From Planctomycetaceae bacterium (GTDB lineage Bacteria > Planctomycetota > Planctomycetia > Planctomycetales > Planctomycetaceae): a stretch of 43,858 nt of DNA. A program made the translations under genes and the position numbers. Below, one piece after another: positions 1 to 8,464 of this stretch (positions are counted from its first letter, which is position 1; each line of letters starts with the position of its first letter). Location of the stretch: NCBI GenBank assembly GCA_021732785.1, contig JAKFUG010000063.1, forward strand, positions 1-43,858, written 5' to 3'. The notes below the pieces were generated by a model, which saw only the letters and a program-made list of their open reading frames with translations, was not told the origin of the DNA and did no database searches.

Positions 1-441
1 CTGATCGACACGAACGTGCTGGTGCGGCTCGCGAATTCGGCGGATGTGAGCCATGCCGTGGCGATTCATGCTGTGCTGGAATTGCATCGTCGCGGTGAGG
101 AACTGCGTCTCACTCCACAGGTGTTGATCGAGTTTCGTAACGTTGCCACGCGACCGACGGCCGCCAATGGTCTGGGACTATCAACGACCGACACCGAGAC
201 GCTTTCGACGGGATTCGCGGCAACATTCCCATTGCTGGAAGAGACTTCGTCGATTTACACGGCATGGAAGGGGCTTGTCGAAACGTTGGATGTCGTCGGC
301 AAACAGGTTCATGATGCCCGTCTCGTTGCTGTCTGCCATGCTGACGGCGTGACGCATCTCCTCTCGTTCAATGTGAACCACTTCGCCCGGTTGGCCAATC
401 ATAGTCCGGGAGTGGTTGTCGTTGATCCAGCATCTGTTTAG
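1..441 (+). CDS. PIN-domain protein (5' end cut by window edge)
   Basis: The frame is open from the first base and begins within LIDTNVLVRLA, which is the typical first strand of a PIN domain and carries its first acidic metal ligand (Asp3 of the visible part). Only a few N-terminal residues should be missing. Other acidic candidates are the Glu in LIEFRNVATRP and the Asp in QVHDARLVAVC, followed by a C-terminal strand with LLSFNVNHF, where PIN enzymes often have TxNxxDF; here an Asn/His version is seen. PIN proteins are Mg/Mn-dependent RNases, commonly VapC-type toxins. About 147 residues are visible, close to the usual length. Any antitoxin would lie upstream, outside the window, so a toxin role is only inferred. 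The nitrilase gene starts 9 bases downstream, suggesting co-transcription. Confidence 0.8.
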   Translation: MIDTNVLVRLANSADVSHAVAIHAVLELHRRGEELRLTPQVLIEFRNVATRPTAANGLGLSTTDTETLSTGFAATFPLLEETSSIYTAWKGLVETLDVVGKQVHDARLVAVCHADGVTHLLSFNVNHFARLANHSPGVVVVDPASV

Positions 442-450
442 GTCGTTACA

Positions 451-1197
451 ATGTCCGGCTTCAAAATTGCGGCGGCGCAGTTGGCTTCGGTTCGAGGGGA
501 TATCGCTCGGAACATCATCACGCATGCGGACGCGATGGAAGTCGCGGCGATACACGGCGTGTCGGTGCTGGTGTTCCCGGAGTTGTCATTAACGGGATAT
601 GAACCCGATCTGGCCGCCGAATTGGCAATGACACCCGCGGACAGTCGGCTGGCTTCTTTGCAGACACTGGCCCAACGGCATCAGATGGAGATCGTCGTCG
701 GCACGCCGCTGCAAAACGGGACCGCCAAACCGCGGCTTGGGGCGATGGTGATCGGTCCTCAAGGGGCGACGCGAACCTACGGCAAGATGCATCTCGGTGG
801 GGATGAACCCGATTTCTTCACACCGGGCCATGAGCCATTGATGATCGCCACAAATGGACACACGACGGGCATTGCCATTTGTGCGGATGCCTCGAGATCG
901 ACGCATCCGCAGACGTATGCCGAGGCCGGGGCGAACATCTATGCGGCCGGAGTGTTTCTGACCGCCGAATGGTATGCGACCGATGCACCGCGGCTGGCGT
1001 CCTATGCGTCGCGCTATCGCATGCTGGTTGTCATGGCCAGCCATGCGGCGTCGGTCGGAACCTTTCCATCCGTCGGACGGAGTGCGATCTGGGCTCCGGA
1101 CGGAAGGTTGCTCGCCCAGACGGAGGGCGCGGAGAATGCGCTCGTGATCGCCACGAAGACCGGCACGGCGTGGAGCGCTGAGATCGTCAAGATGTGA
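451..1197 (+). CDS. Carbon-nitrogen hydrolase (nitrilase superfamily)
   Basis: The 248-residue protein shows the nitrilase-fold catalytic triad in order: Glu44 in FPELSLTGY, Lys112 in YGKMHL and Cys144 in GIAICADASR. The length matches single-domain amidases of the superfamily, which hydrolyse C-N bonds in amides or carbamoyl compounds. Known families include omega-amidase, N-carbamoyl amidohydrolase and the glutaminase domain of NAD synthetase. The substrate cannot be told from sequence. There is no signal peptide, so the enzyme is cytoplasmic. The ATG lies 9 bases after the PIN gene stop, with no strong Shine-Dalgarno sequence, which suggests coupling to that gene. The downstream neighbour is convergent (minus strand), separated by a palindromic repeat. 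Confidence 0.88.
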   Translation: MSGFKIAAAQLASVRGDIARNIITHADAMEVAAIHGVSVLVFPELSLTGYEPDLAAELAMTPADSRLASLQTLAQRHQMEIVVGTPLQNGTAKPRLGAMVIGPQGATRTYGKMHLGGDEPDFFTPGHEPLMIATNGHTTGIAICADASRSTHPQTYAEAGANIYAAGVFLTAEWYATDAPRLASYASRYRMLVVMASHAASVGTFPSVGRSAIWAPDGRLLAQTEGAENALVIATKTGTAWSAEIVKM

Positions 1198-1221
1198 ACG
1201 AGGGGGTGTCGAGAGGTGTCC

Positions 1222-1250
1222 GTGTGCCACTGGCAGAGCCAGTGGCACAC
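1222..1250. repeat. REP-like palindrome (family A, single unit)
   Basis: Thirteen-base arms, GTGTGCCACTGGC and its exact complement, surround the 3-base centre AGA. The same unit occurs in paired, inverted form at 5354-5437 and 14229-14302. It lies between two convergent genes and could fold as a hairpin in either transcript. No T-tract follows, so terminator function is possible but not shown. Confidence 0.85.
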
Positions 1251-1260
1251 TTGGCGGACT

Positions 1261-1650
1261 CTACACCCGCACCAGCTTCATTGAAATCAGCGATTTCGCC
1301 AGCGTCACCAGCGACTGCATGCTGAACGGCTTGGGCACCACGGCTTGCACGTGGAATTCATCGGCCCGCAATTGATTCTGGACCAGGTCATCGGCATCGT
1401 GCGTCATCACAATGCACGCGGTGTCGAACGTTTCCGGCGTGCTCCGCAGCCGTTCGATCAGATCCCAGCCGCTGGTGCCGGAGAGTTTATCTTCCGTGAT
1501 CACCAGCGAAGGTTGTGTCCGTTCGATCAGGTCCCAGGCGGTCTCGGCGTCGGACGCCGTGTGGACTTCAAATCCGGCGCGATCGAGTTTCAGGGCGATC
1601 ACGCGGGTGATGTGGGCTTCATCATCGCAAACGACAACGTGGGGAGACAT
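1261..1650 (-). CDS. Single-domain response regulator receiver, Glu at phospho-acceptor position
   Basis: This is a 129-residue CheY-like protein with no output domain. The acidic pocket (Asp9, Asp10 in VVCDDEAH), the conserved Thr83 in IVMTHDAD and the Lys107-Pro pair in VVPKPFS are all present. The strand that normally ends in the phosphorylated Asp reads LVITEDKLSG. Alignment with the usual D-x-x-x-P/S-x-x-x-G spacing puts Glu53, not Asp, at the acceptor site, with Asp54 next to it. Glu in this position often mimics the phosphorylated state, although Asp54 might serve if the strand is shifted by one. No histidine kinase gene is adjacent. The protein is probably cytoplasmic and acts by protein-protein contact. 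Confidence 0.85.
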   Translation of the reverse strand: MSPHVVVCDDEAHITRVIALKLDRAGFEVHTASDAETAWDLIERTQPSLVITEDKLSGTSGWDLIERLRSTPETFDTACIVMTHDADDLVQNQLRADEFHVQAVVPKPFSMQSLVTLAKSLISMKLVRV

Positions 1651-1937
1651 GGGGGGGCCCTTTCGGAGCAGGAAGAGGGGAATCGCGAAGGTGTGACGTC
1701 TTTCTGCAACGCTAGGTCACGCTTTCCGTCGTGTCCAATTGAATGCGTCCTTCGTCGCGCGACCCGGCGAACGGTTGCGCGGGCCGTGACGAATGTGCCA
1801 GTCCCATGAAGTTCTTACGTGGTCCGGTGCCGATTCGCGCGACTCCTTTGCGTTTCCTTACCACATCGGCAAGAATCAACGCTTGTTGACGTGTCTTCCG
1901 GGAATTGTCGCCGAATGGGTCAGGAGCCTGCTGCGAA

Positions 1938-4900
1938 ATGATGATGGGGATGAATTTGCGGACGGTCCGTCTTGCGGCCGTATTGTTGTTAACCGCGTTG
2001 ACCCGTGGCGAGGTTCTCGCCGGGGAAACCTTCACGCAGGCGGTGAAAGTGGCCGGGACGATTCACGACGCGGGCCCGTCGGCGGAACCGACGGCGCTGC
2101 CAGAAGGCGTCATGCCGGAATGGATTTGGGGAGCCGATAACAACAAGGCCTATGTCGTGAAGACGACATTCCAGGGCAACGCCAAGTCGGCGAAACTCAA
2201 AGCCGCCGCGGACAATCACGCGGTTCTCTTCGTCAACGGGCAGAAAGTCGGCAGCAACGACAGTTGGAACGACGTCACCGAAATCGATGTGCAGAAATTC
2301 CTGAAAGACGGCGCGAACGAACTCTCGGCCGAGATTCGCAACGAAGGCGGCCCGGCGGCGTTCCTCGCCGTTTTGACGCTGACGCGTGCGGACGGCAAGA
2401 CCGAAGCGGTCGTCACCAACAAAACCTGGAAAGTCGCGGAGTCGCGCACGGCCATCGAATGGGTTGCCGCCCGCACCATTGCCAAGCTGGGGGATCAACC
2501 CTGGGGCGATGTCCTGACAGCCACCGCGGGGGCCGATCGTGGCCTGTTCCATGTCCCGGCGGGTTTCAAGGTGGAAAAACTCTTCACGGTTCCGAAGGAG
2601 CAACTCGGCTCGTGGGTCTGCATCACGACGGATGACAAAGGCCGATTCATCGTTTCCGATCAGGGCGACAAAGGTCTCTGCCGTGTCACACCTGCCCCGA
2701 TCGGGTCCAACGCCGAAACCAAAGTCGAACGCCTTGACGTGAAGATGTCCGCCGCGCAGGGAATGCTCTACGCCTTCGGTAGCCTCTATGTCTCTGTTAA
2801 CGGCGGACAAGGCAGCGGGCTCTATCGACTGCGGGATACCAACAACGACGATCAATATGACGAAGTCACCAGGCTGAAAGAATTCAAAGGCGGCGGCGAA
2901 CACGGACCGCACTCGTTACGGCTCACCCCCGACGGCAAATCGATCATCGTCGTTTGCGGCAATCACACGTTGCCACCATTCAATGCGGGTGAAGAGAAAA
3001 CGAACTCGGCGTTCAGCAGCCGCATTCCCACCAACTGGAACGAAGACCAATTGCTCCCGCGGCATTGGGATCCGAGTGGTCACGCCCGCGGCGTGATGGC
3101 CCCCGGTGGCTGGATCGCGAAGACCGACCCCGATGGCAAAACGTGGGAAATTCTCAGCATCGGCTACCGCAATGAATTCGACATGGCGTACAACGCCGAC
3201 GGCGAACTCTTTGTCTACGACGCCGATATGGAGTACGACTTTGGTTCGCCGTGGTATCGCCCCACCCGCGTCAATCATGCGAGCAGCGGCAGCGAATACG
3301 GCTGGCGCAGCGGCACCGGCAAATGGGCGAACTACTACGTCGACAGTCTCCCCGAAGTCGTCAATATCGGCCCCGGTTCGCCCGTCGGTGTGACCTTTGG
3401 TTACGGCACGAAGTTCCCCGCGAAGTACCAGAAGGCACTCTTCATCTGCGACTGGACCTTCGGCACGATGTACGCCATTCACATCAAACCGAACGGTTCA
3501 TCGTACACGGCGACAAAAGAAGAATTTGTCGCGCGGACCCCGCTGCCACTCACCGATAACTGCGTCGGCCCCGACGGGGCGTTGTACTTCACCGTCGGCG
3601 GCCGTGGCACGCAATCCGAACTCTTCCGAGTGACGTATGCGGGAACGGAATCAACCGCGCCGGTTAGTGCGCATGATGCCGAAGGTGCTGATCTCCGCGC
3701 GCTGCGGCAGCAGATCGAAACATATCACCACCGGGTTGATAATCCGGCGGAAGCCGCGGCGTATTTGATTCCGCTGCTGGGACACAAGGATCGCTTCATC
3801 CGGTACGCGGCCCGCATTGGTCTGGAAAACCAACCGCTGTCGGCCTGGCAGGACACCATGCTGAAATCGAACGATCCGCAGATTCTGATTACCGGCATCG
3901 CGGGACTGGCACGACAAAGCAGCGATGCCGCAGTTCAACCGGCGCTGCTCATGGCGCTGGGCAAACTCGATTGGACGAAGCTCTCCGTCGAACAGCAACT
4001 GGATGCCGCGCGGACATACCAACTGGTCTTCACTCGGACGGGCGAGCCGACGGAAGTGGATCGCGAACGTCTGGCCGCGCAGTTCGACAAGCTCTTTCCC
4101 GCCCCGGCAGAACTGGTTAACCGCGAACTCTGCAGCCTCTTAGTTTATCTGCAATCGCCCACTGTCGTGACCAAAACCTTGGCATTGCTCGCGGCTCCGG
4201 ACAAAGGCAACGCGGAAGACTATGGAGCGTTGCTGGATCGCAACAAAGGGTACGGCGGTCCGCTGGTGGCGATGGCAAAGAACAAGCCCGACACACAAAA
4301 AATGCACTACGCTTTCGTGCTGCGGAACATGAAGACCGGTTGGACGCTCGAACAACGCAAAGCTTATTTCCAGTTTCTGCAACGTGCTTCTCAGGAATGG
4401 AATGGCGGTGCGAGTTTCAAAGGCTTCCTGAAGTATGCCGATCAGGACGCCTTCGCGAACGCCACGGATGCAGAACGCCTGGCGATTGAAGCGACCGGAG
4501 CCCGCCAGCCGTACAAAATCCCGGAGTTACCGAAGGCGCAAGGCCCCGGTCGCGACTGGACGTTGGACGGCGTGCTGGCTTCGGCTCAAGAGGGTTTGAA
4601 AAAAGGGCGCGATTTCAAGAACGGCGAGAAGATGTTTGCCGCCGCGCGGTGTGTATTGTGTCATCGCTTCGCCGGTGATGGCGGGGCCACCGGTCCCGAT
4701 TTGACACAACTCGCCGGGCGGTTCAACCCGAAGGATTTGACGGAGGCGGTCGTCGATCCCAACAAGGTGATCTCCGATCAATACAAGGCGTCGATCATTA
4801 TCACCGACAGCGGCAAGTCCTACACCGGGAAGATCGTCAATGAGACGAAAGACACGCTGTTAATCGTCACCAACCCGGAAGATGCGACCGCGGTCGTCGA

Positions 4901-5054
4901 AGTGAAGAAGGCGGACATCGAAGAATTGAAGGTCTCGCCGATATCGTTGATGCCGAAGGATTTGCTCAAGACCCTGAACGAAGCGGAAGTTCTCGATCTG
5001 CTGGCGTACTTGCTATCCCGCGGCAACCCGCAGGACGCGATGTTCCGCAAGTAA
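1938..5054 (+). CDS. Secreted PVC-type heme-binding protein (beta-sandwich, beta-propeller, HEAT region, cytochrome c)
   Basis: The chosen ATG is preceded by AGGAG at 1922-1926 and starts a clear signal peptide (LRTVRLAAVLLLTALTRGEVLAG). An open TTG-started extension of 11 codons has no such support. Of about 1038 residues, roughly 50-165 form a galactose-binding-like sandwich (AVLFVNGQKVG). Residues 180-570 form a glucose/sorbosone dehydrogenase-like propeller with repeated DxxGxLFV/Y patterns. A helical HEAT-like region follows, then CVLCH (Cys905, Cys908, His909) followed by GPDLTQLAGRF, the Pirellula/Verrucomicrobium-type heme-binding domain. The architecture is typical of Planctomycetota and Verrucomicrobia, where such proteins are thought to be periplasmic or surface dehydrogenases; the substrate is unknown. 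The DUF1549/DUF1553 and DUF1501 genes follow on the same strand. Confidence 0.9.
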   Translation: MMMGMNLRTVRLAAVLLLTALTRGEVLAGETFTQAVKVAGTIHDAGPSAEPTALPEGVMPEWIWGADNNKAYVVKTTFQGNAKSAKLKAAADNHAVLFVNGQKVGSNDSWNDVTEIDVQKFLKDGANELSAEIRNEGGPAAFLAVLTLTRADGKTEAVVTNKTWKVAESRTAIEWVAARTIAKLGDQPWGDVLTATAGADRGLFHVPAGFKVEKLFTVPKEQLGSWVCITTDDKGRFIVSDQGDKGLCRVTPAPIGSNAETKVERLDVKMSAAQGMLYAFGSLYVSVNGGQGSGLYRLRDTNNDDQYDEVTRLKEFKGGGEHGPHSLRLTPDGKSIIVVCGNHTLPPFNAGEEKTNSAFSSRIPTNWNEDQLLPRHWDPSGHARGVMAPGGWIAKTDPDGKTWEILSIGYRNEFDMAYNADGELFVYDADMEYDFGSPWYRPTRVNHASSGSEYGWRSGTGKWANYYVDSLPEVVNIGPGSPVGVTFGYGTKFPAKYQKALFICDWTFGTMYAIHIKPNGSSYTATKEEFVARTPLPLTDNCVGPDGALYFTVGGRGTQSELFRVTYAGTESTAPVSAHDAEGADLRALRQQIETYHHRVDNPAEAAAYLIPLLGHKDRFIRYAARIGLENQPLSAWQDTMLKSNDPQILITGIAGLARQSSDAAVQPALLMALGKLDWTKLSVEQQLDAARTYQLVFTRTGEPTEVDRERLAAQFDKLFPAPAELVNRELCSLLVYLQSPTVVTKTLALLAAPDKGNAEDYGALLDRNKGYGGPLVAMAKNKPDTQKMHYAFVLRNMKTGWTLEQRKAYFQFLQRASQEWNGGASFKGFLKYADQDAFANATDAERLAIEATGARQPYKIPELPKAQGPGRDWTLDGVLASAQEGLKKGRDFKNGEKMFAAARCVLCHRFAGDGGATGPDLTQLAGRFNPKDLTEAVVDPNKVISDQYKASIIITDSGKSYTGKIVNETKDTLLIVTNPEDATAVVEVKKADIEELKVSPISLMPKDLLKTLNEAEVLDLLAYLLSRGNPQDAMFRK

Positions 5055-5060
5055 CAAGTC

Positions 5061-5288
5061 GCCCTGTCGCTCCGCGACGGGTAAGCCGGTTGCAAGGAAC
5101 GCGTGATCGGATATCGGCTACAGAGGGTCAGGCGGATGATTTCGTGGAACGGATGGCATGTTTGTGAGCGGCACGGCGCTAGCCGCCGGTGTCTCTGCCG
5201 AAACCGGCGGCTAGCGCCGTGCCGCTCAGAATGGCCTATCCGAAAACCTTAATTTGATTCTCTGTACCCTGTTGCGGAGCGACAGGGC
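5061..5288. repeat. Distant inverted repeat flanking an intergenic palindrome
   Basis: A 15-base segment at 5061-5075 (GCCCTGTCGCTCCGC) recurs as its exact complement at 5274-5288. The 198 bases between them contain the 25-bp-arm palindrome at 5166-5227. The whole block fills the gap between the heme protein gene and the DUF1549 gene, and I see no gene in it. It may be a nested or composite miniature element, since both parts look like dispersed REP-type sequence. Confidence 0.65.
5166..5227. repeat. Long perfect palindrome (family C)
   Basis: Arms of 25 bases at 5166-5190 and 5203-5227 are exact complements with a 12-base loop. The core is CGGCGCTAGCCGCCGG. It lies between two co-directional genes. 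No second copy was noticed in this window. It could act as a transcript stabiliser or attenuator between the heme-protein gene and the next gene. Confidence 0.85.
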
Positions 5289-5325
5289 TACATTCGGGAC
5301 GCGCCCGCTCGGAGAGATCGCAATC

Positions 5326-8300
5326 ATGTCGCAAGGATGGCATCAGTTGCCGCGTGCCACTGGCTCTGCCAGTGTCTTTGACCGGCGTTACGCGACGCTG
5401 CAATCTCATCCGAAGACACTGGCAGAGCCAGTGGCACACCTGCTCGCAATCCTGCTGTATTGCACAGCATCATCGGTCCATGCCGCGGACGACATCCACT
5501 TCGAACGTGACATCCGACCGATTCTGTCCGAGAACTGCTTCCAATGTCACGGCCCCGATGCCGCCGCACGGCAGGGGGATTTGCGGCTCGATGTTCGTGA
5601 CGCGGCGGTCAAGGCGATGGACGGCCATCACGCGATTCTGCCGGGCAATGCGGCCGAGAGCGAGATCATCAAGCGGCTGCGGTCGACCGATCCCGACGTG
5701 GTGATGCCCCCGCCGAAATCCAACCGGAAGGTGAGCGACGTCGAGAAGGCCAAGCTCGAAGCCTGGATCAATGCCGGGGCCGCGTACGCCGAGCACTGGG
5801 CGTTCGTCGCACCGAAGCGAGCGGCAGTTCCGATTGTTGATGGACTGGTGCGCACACCCGTCGATGCGTTCATTCTGCAGCGTTTACAGCACGAAAAGTT
5901 AACGGCGTCGCCGGAAGCCGACCGCGGGCGACTCTTACGGCGTGTCACGATGGACCTCACCGGTCTGCCGCCGACATCTGCGGATGTCGAGACGTTTCTC
6001 GCGGACACAACGCCGGGAGCCTACGAGCGCGTGGTGGATCGCTTGCTGTCATCCCCGCGCTATGGCGAGCGGATGGTATGGGAATGGCTCGATGCGGCCC
6101 GCTATGCGGACACAAACGGTTATCAGGGGGACCCGACCCGCGCGATGTGGTACTGGCGGGATTGGGCCATTGCGGCGCTGAATGCGAATCAACCGTTTGA
6201 CCGGTTCACCGTCGAGCAACTCGCGGGGGACATGTTGCCGCAGCCATCGCAGGAGCAACTGATCGCGACCGGCTTCCATCGCAATCACATGATCAACGGC
6301 GAAGGGGGGCGCATCGCCGAGGAATCGCGGATCGATTATGTGCAGGACCGCGTTGAAACTACCGGCACCGTCTGGTTGGGACTGACGTTCAATTGCTGTC
6401 GCTGCCACGATCACAAGTACGACCCGCTCGCGCAGAAAGAGTATTACCAACTCGCGGCGTTCTTTAATTCCATTGAAGAATCGGGCGGCAACGATGCGGG
6501 GGGGCTGGCCAATCCGATCATCAGTCTGTCGACAGAGAAGCAACAACAAACGCTGGCCGCTTTGCAGACGACAGAGCAGGAAGCGAACAAGAACCGCGAC
6601 TCCGTCGAGAAACAAATCCTCGCCGGTCAGCCCGATTGGGAAAAAACGATCGCAGCATCCACCGGCGGCGAAAAGCCCGCGGAGATCAAGTGGCAGCCAC
6701 TGCTTCCCAACGAGATGACCGTCGAAAACGGAACCAGGCTGCGGCATCTTGGTGAAGGGATCATCGTCGCCGAGGGACCGAACCCGGCCAAAGACACGCT
6801 GACGGTGATGTACGCGGCTCCCACATCCGCAGTCACGGGATTAAAGATCGAAGCGTTGCCCGACCCGCTGCTCCCCGGCATGGGGCCCGGTCGCGCGGAG
6901 AATGGCAATTTTGTCCTCTCCGAAGTGATCGTTGAGGTTTATGGCCGTCGCATTGATCTCGAACCGTTGCGGGTCGATTTCGCGCAGGGCGGGTTCAATG
7001 CTGCTGCCGTTGCTGACGGCAAGAACGACACCGGTTGGGCGGTGCTTCCGGAGTTCGGCAAGCCGCACGAATTGCTGATTGCGCTGAAGGAAACGCTCGC
7101 CGTGCCCGTGGAACGCCCGCTGGTGATTCGGCTCGCGTTCCAGTCGCCGCATGCGCAACATACCTTTGGAAAATTCCGCATCGCGGCGACGTCCGAACGG
7201 CACGAGCTTCTGAAGGGCCTGCCCGACGACATCCGTGCGACGATCGCCAAGCCCGATGCTGAACGAACCGACGAACAGAAAAAGGCGCTGGCAAAATACT
7301 ACGTCGACACGCAGCCGATGGTCCTCGCCGCGCGCGATGCCGCCAACAAAGCGAAAGCAACACGCGAGGGATTTGAACGCGGCCAGCCGCGCACGATGGT
7401 CATGAAAGAACGGGCGCAGCCGCGCGAAACGTTTATTTTGTACCGCGGGGCATACGACAAGCCGCTCGACAAAGTGGAACGCGGTACCCCACAGGCTTTG
7501 CCAAAGCTCGTTACAGATGTTCCGAACACGCGGCTTGCATTGGCAGAGTGGTTGGTCCATCCGCAACATCCCCTCACCGCCCGTGTCGTGGTGAACCGAA
7601 TGTGGCAGCAATTCTTCGGCATCGGTCTCGTCAAAACGACAGAAGACTTCGGCTCGCAGGGGGAACTGCCGAGTCATCCGGAACTGCTCGACTGGCTGGC
7701 CCGCGAATTCATCGACAGCGGTTGGGACGTGAAGCACATGCACCGCCTCATCGTCACCAGCGCAACGTACCGACAGACATCGAAAGTGACCGCGGCGCTG
7801 GTCGAGCGCGATCCGGCGAACCGGTTGCTCGCGCGGGGACCACGGTATCGTTGGCCGAGTTGGATGCTCCGCGATCAAGCCCTCGCCGCGGCCGATTTGC
7901 TCGTCGAAAACGTGGGCGGCCCGCCGGTGAAGGGCTATCAACCCACGGGCATCTGGGAAGAAGCGACATTCGGCCAGATCCGTTACCAGCCAGACACCGG
8001 CGCGGCGTTATACCGACGGAGCATGTACCAGTTCTGGCGGCGCATCGTCGGCCCCACCATGTTCTTCGATGTCTCCAGCCGCCAAAGCTGCACGGTGCAA
8101 GTCGCCCGCACCAACACCCCGCTGCACGCCCTCGCCACGCTGAACGACATCACCTACGTGGAAGCCGCCCGCGTCCTCGCCGAGCGCGTGTTGCAATCCG
8201 CCCCGGATGACACCGACCGCTTGACAGCGTTGTATTGCCGTTGTGTCGGCCGCGAACCGACGGCCCTCGAACGGGACCGCTCGGTCGCCCGGCTCGCCCG

Positions 8301-8460
8301 ACTGAAGACGACCTATACGAACGATCCCGCGGCCGCGCAATCGCTATTGAAAGTTGGCTCCACAACCTCCGATGCGAACATAAACGCCACCGATCTCGCC
8401 GCGTGGACATCGATCTGTGCGATCGTGTTGAACCTGGATGAGATGTTGTCGAAAGAGTAA
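5326..8460 (+). CDS. Planctomycete cytochrome c / DUF1549 / DUF1553 protein
   Basis: The mature part begins near ADDIHFERDIRPIL and has a planctomycete cytochrome c domain with CFQCH (Cys71, Cys74, His75) and the VMPPPKS loop. DUF1549 follows (LDAARYADTNGYQGD; CRCHDHKYDPL), then a divergent middle region, then DUF1553 (VVVNRMWQQFFG, LDWLAREF, SATYRQ). The length of about 1044 residues fits the family. These proteins are exported and usually encoded next to a DUF1501 protein, as here; their biochemical role is unproven. The start is uncertain. ATG 5326 has GGAGAG at 5311-5316, but the region between it and the hydrophobic core is formed by an inserted repeat (5354-5437). GTG 5431 at the end of that repeat would give a short leader without a positive charge. 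Confidence 0.9.
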   Translation: MSQGWHQLPRATGSASVFDRRYATLQSHPKTLAEPVAHLLAILLYCTASSVHAADDIHFERDIRPILSENCFQCHGPDAAARQGDLRLDVRDAAVKAMDGHHAILPGNAAESEIIKRLRSTDPDVVMPPPKSNRKVSDVEKAKLEAWINAGAAYAEHWAFVAPKRAAVPIVDGLVRTPVDAFILQRLQHEKLTASPEADRGRLLRRVTMDLTGLPPTSADVETFLADTTPGAYERVVDRLLSSPRYGERMVWEWLDAARYADTNGYQGDPTRAMWYWRDWAIAALNANQPFDRFTVEQLAGDMLPQPSQEQLIATGFHRNHMINGEGGRIAEESRIDYVQDRVETTGTVWLGLTFNCCRCHDHKYDPLAQKEYYQLAAFFNSIEESGGNDAGGLANPIISLSTEKQQQTLAALQTTEQEANKNRDSVEKQILAGQPDWEKTIAASTGGEKPAEIKWQPLLPNEMTVENGTRLRHLGEGIIVAEGPNPAKDTLTVMYAAPTSAVTGLKIEALPDPLLPGMGPGRAENGNFVLSEVIVEVYGRRIDLEPLRVDFAQGGFNAAAVADGKNDTGWAVLPEFGKPHELLIALKETLAVPVERPLVIRLAFQSPHAQHTFGKFRIAATSERHELLKGLPDDIRATIAKPDAERTDEQKKALAKYYVDTQPMVLAARDAANKAKATREGFERGQPRTMVMKERAQPRETFILYRGAYDKPLDKVERGTPQALPKLVTDVPNTRLALAEWLVHPQHPLTARVVVNRMWQQFFGIGLVKTTEDFGSQGELPSHPELLDWLAREFIDSGWDVKHMHRLIVTSATYRQTSKVTAALVERDPANRLLARGPRYRWPSWMLRDQALAAADLLVENVGGPPVKGYQPTGIWEEATFGQIRYQPDTGAALYRRSMYQFWRRIVGPTMFFDVSSRQSCTVQVARTNTPLHALATLNDITYVEAARVLAERVLQSAPDDTDRLTALYCRCVGREPTALERDRSVARLARLKTTYTNDPAAAQSLLKVGSTTSDANINATDLAAWTSICAIVLNLDEMLSKE
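5354..5437. repeat. Paired inverted REP-like units (family A) inside a coding region
   Basis: Two 25-base units, 5354-5378 and 5413-5437, are exact inverse complements; each contains the small hairpin CACTGGCTCTGCCAGTG. The 34-base centre has loose similarity to the centre of the copy at 14229-14302. The element is 84 bases long, a multiple of three, and is open in the frame of the DUF1549/DUF1553 gene, where it encodes part of the segment just before the signal-peptide core. Confidence 0.85.
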
Positions 8461-8464
8461 CCCC

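Noticed and set aside
1-441. Complete toxin-antitoxin module
   Set aside because: Only the PIN protein is visible; an antitoxin gene would be upstream of the window, and the downstream gene is a nitrilase.
1712-2035. Minus-strand 107-codon frame upstream of the heme protein
   Set aside because: It overlaps the start and signal peptide of the plus-strand gene and has no recognisable motif.
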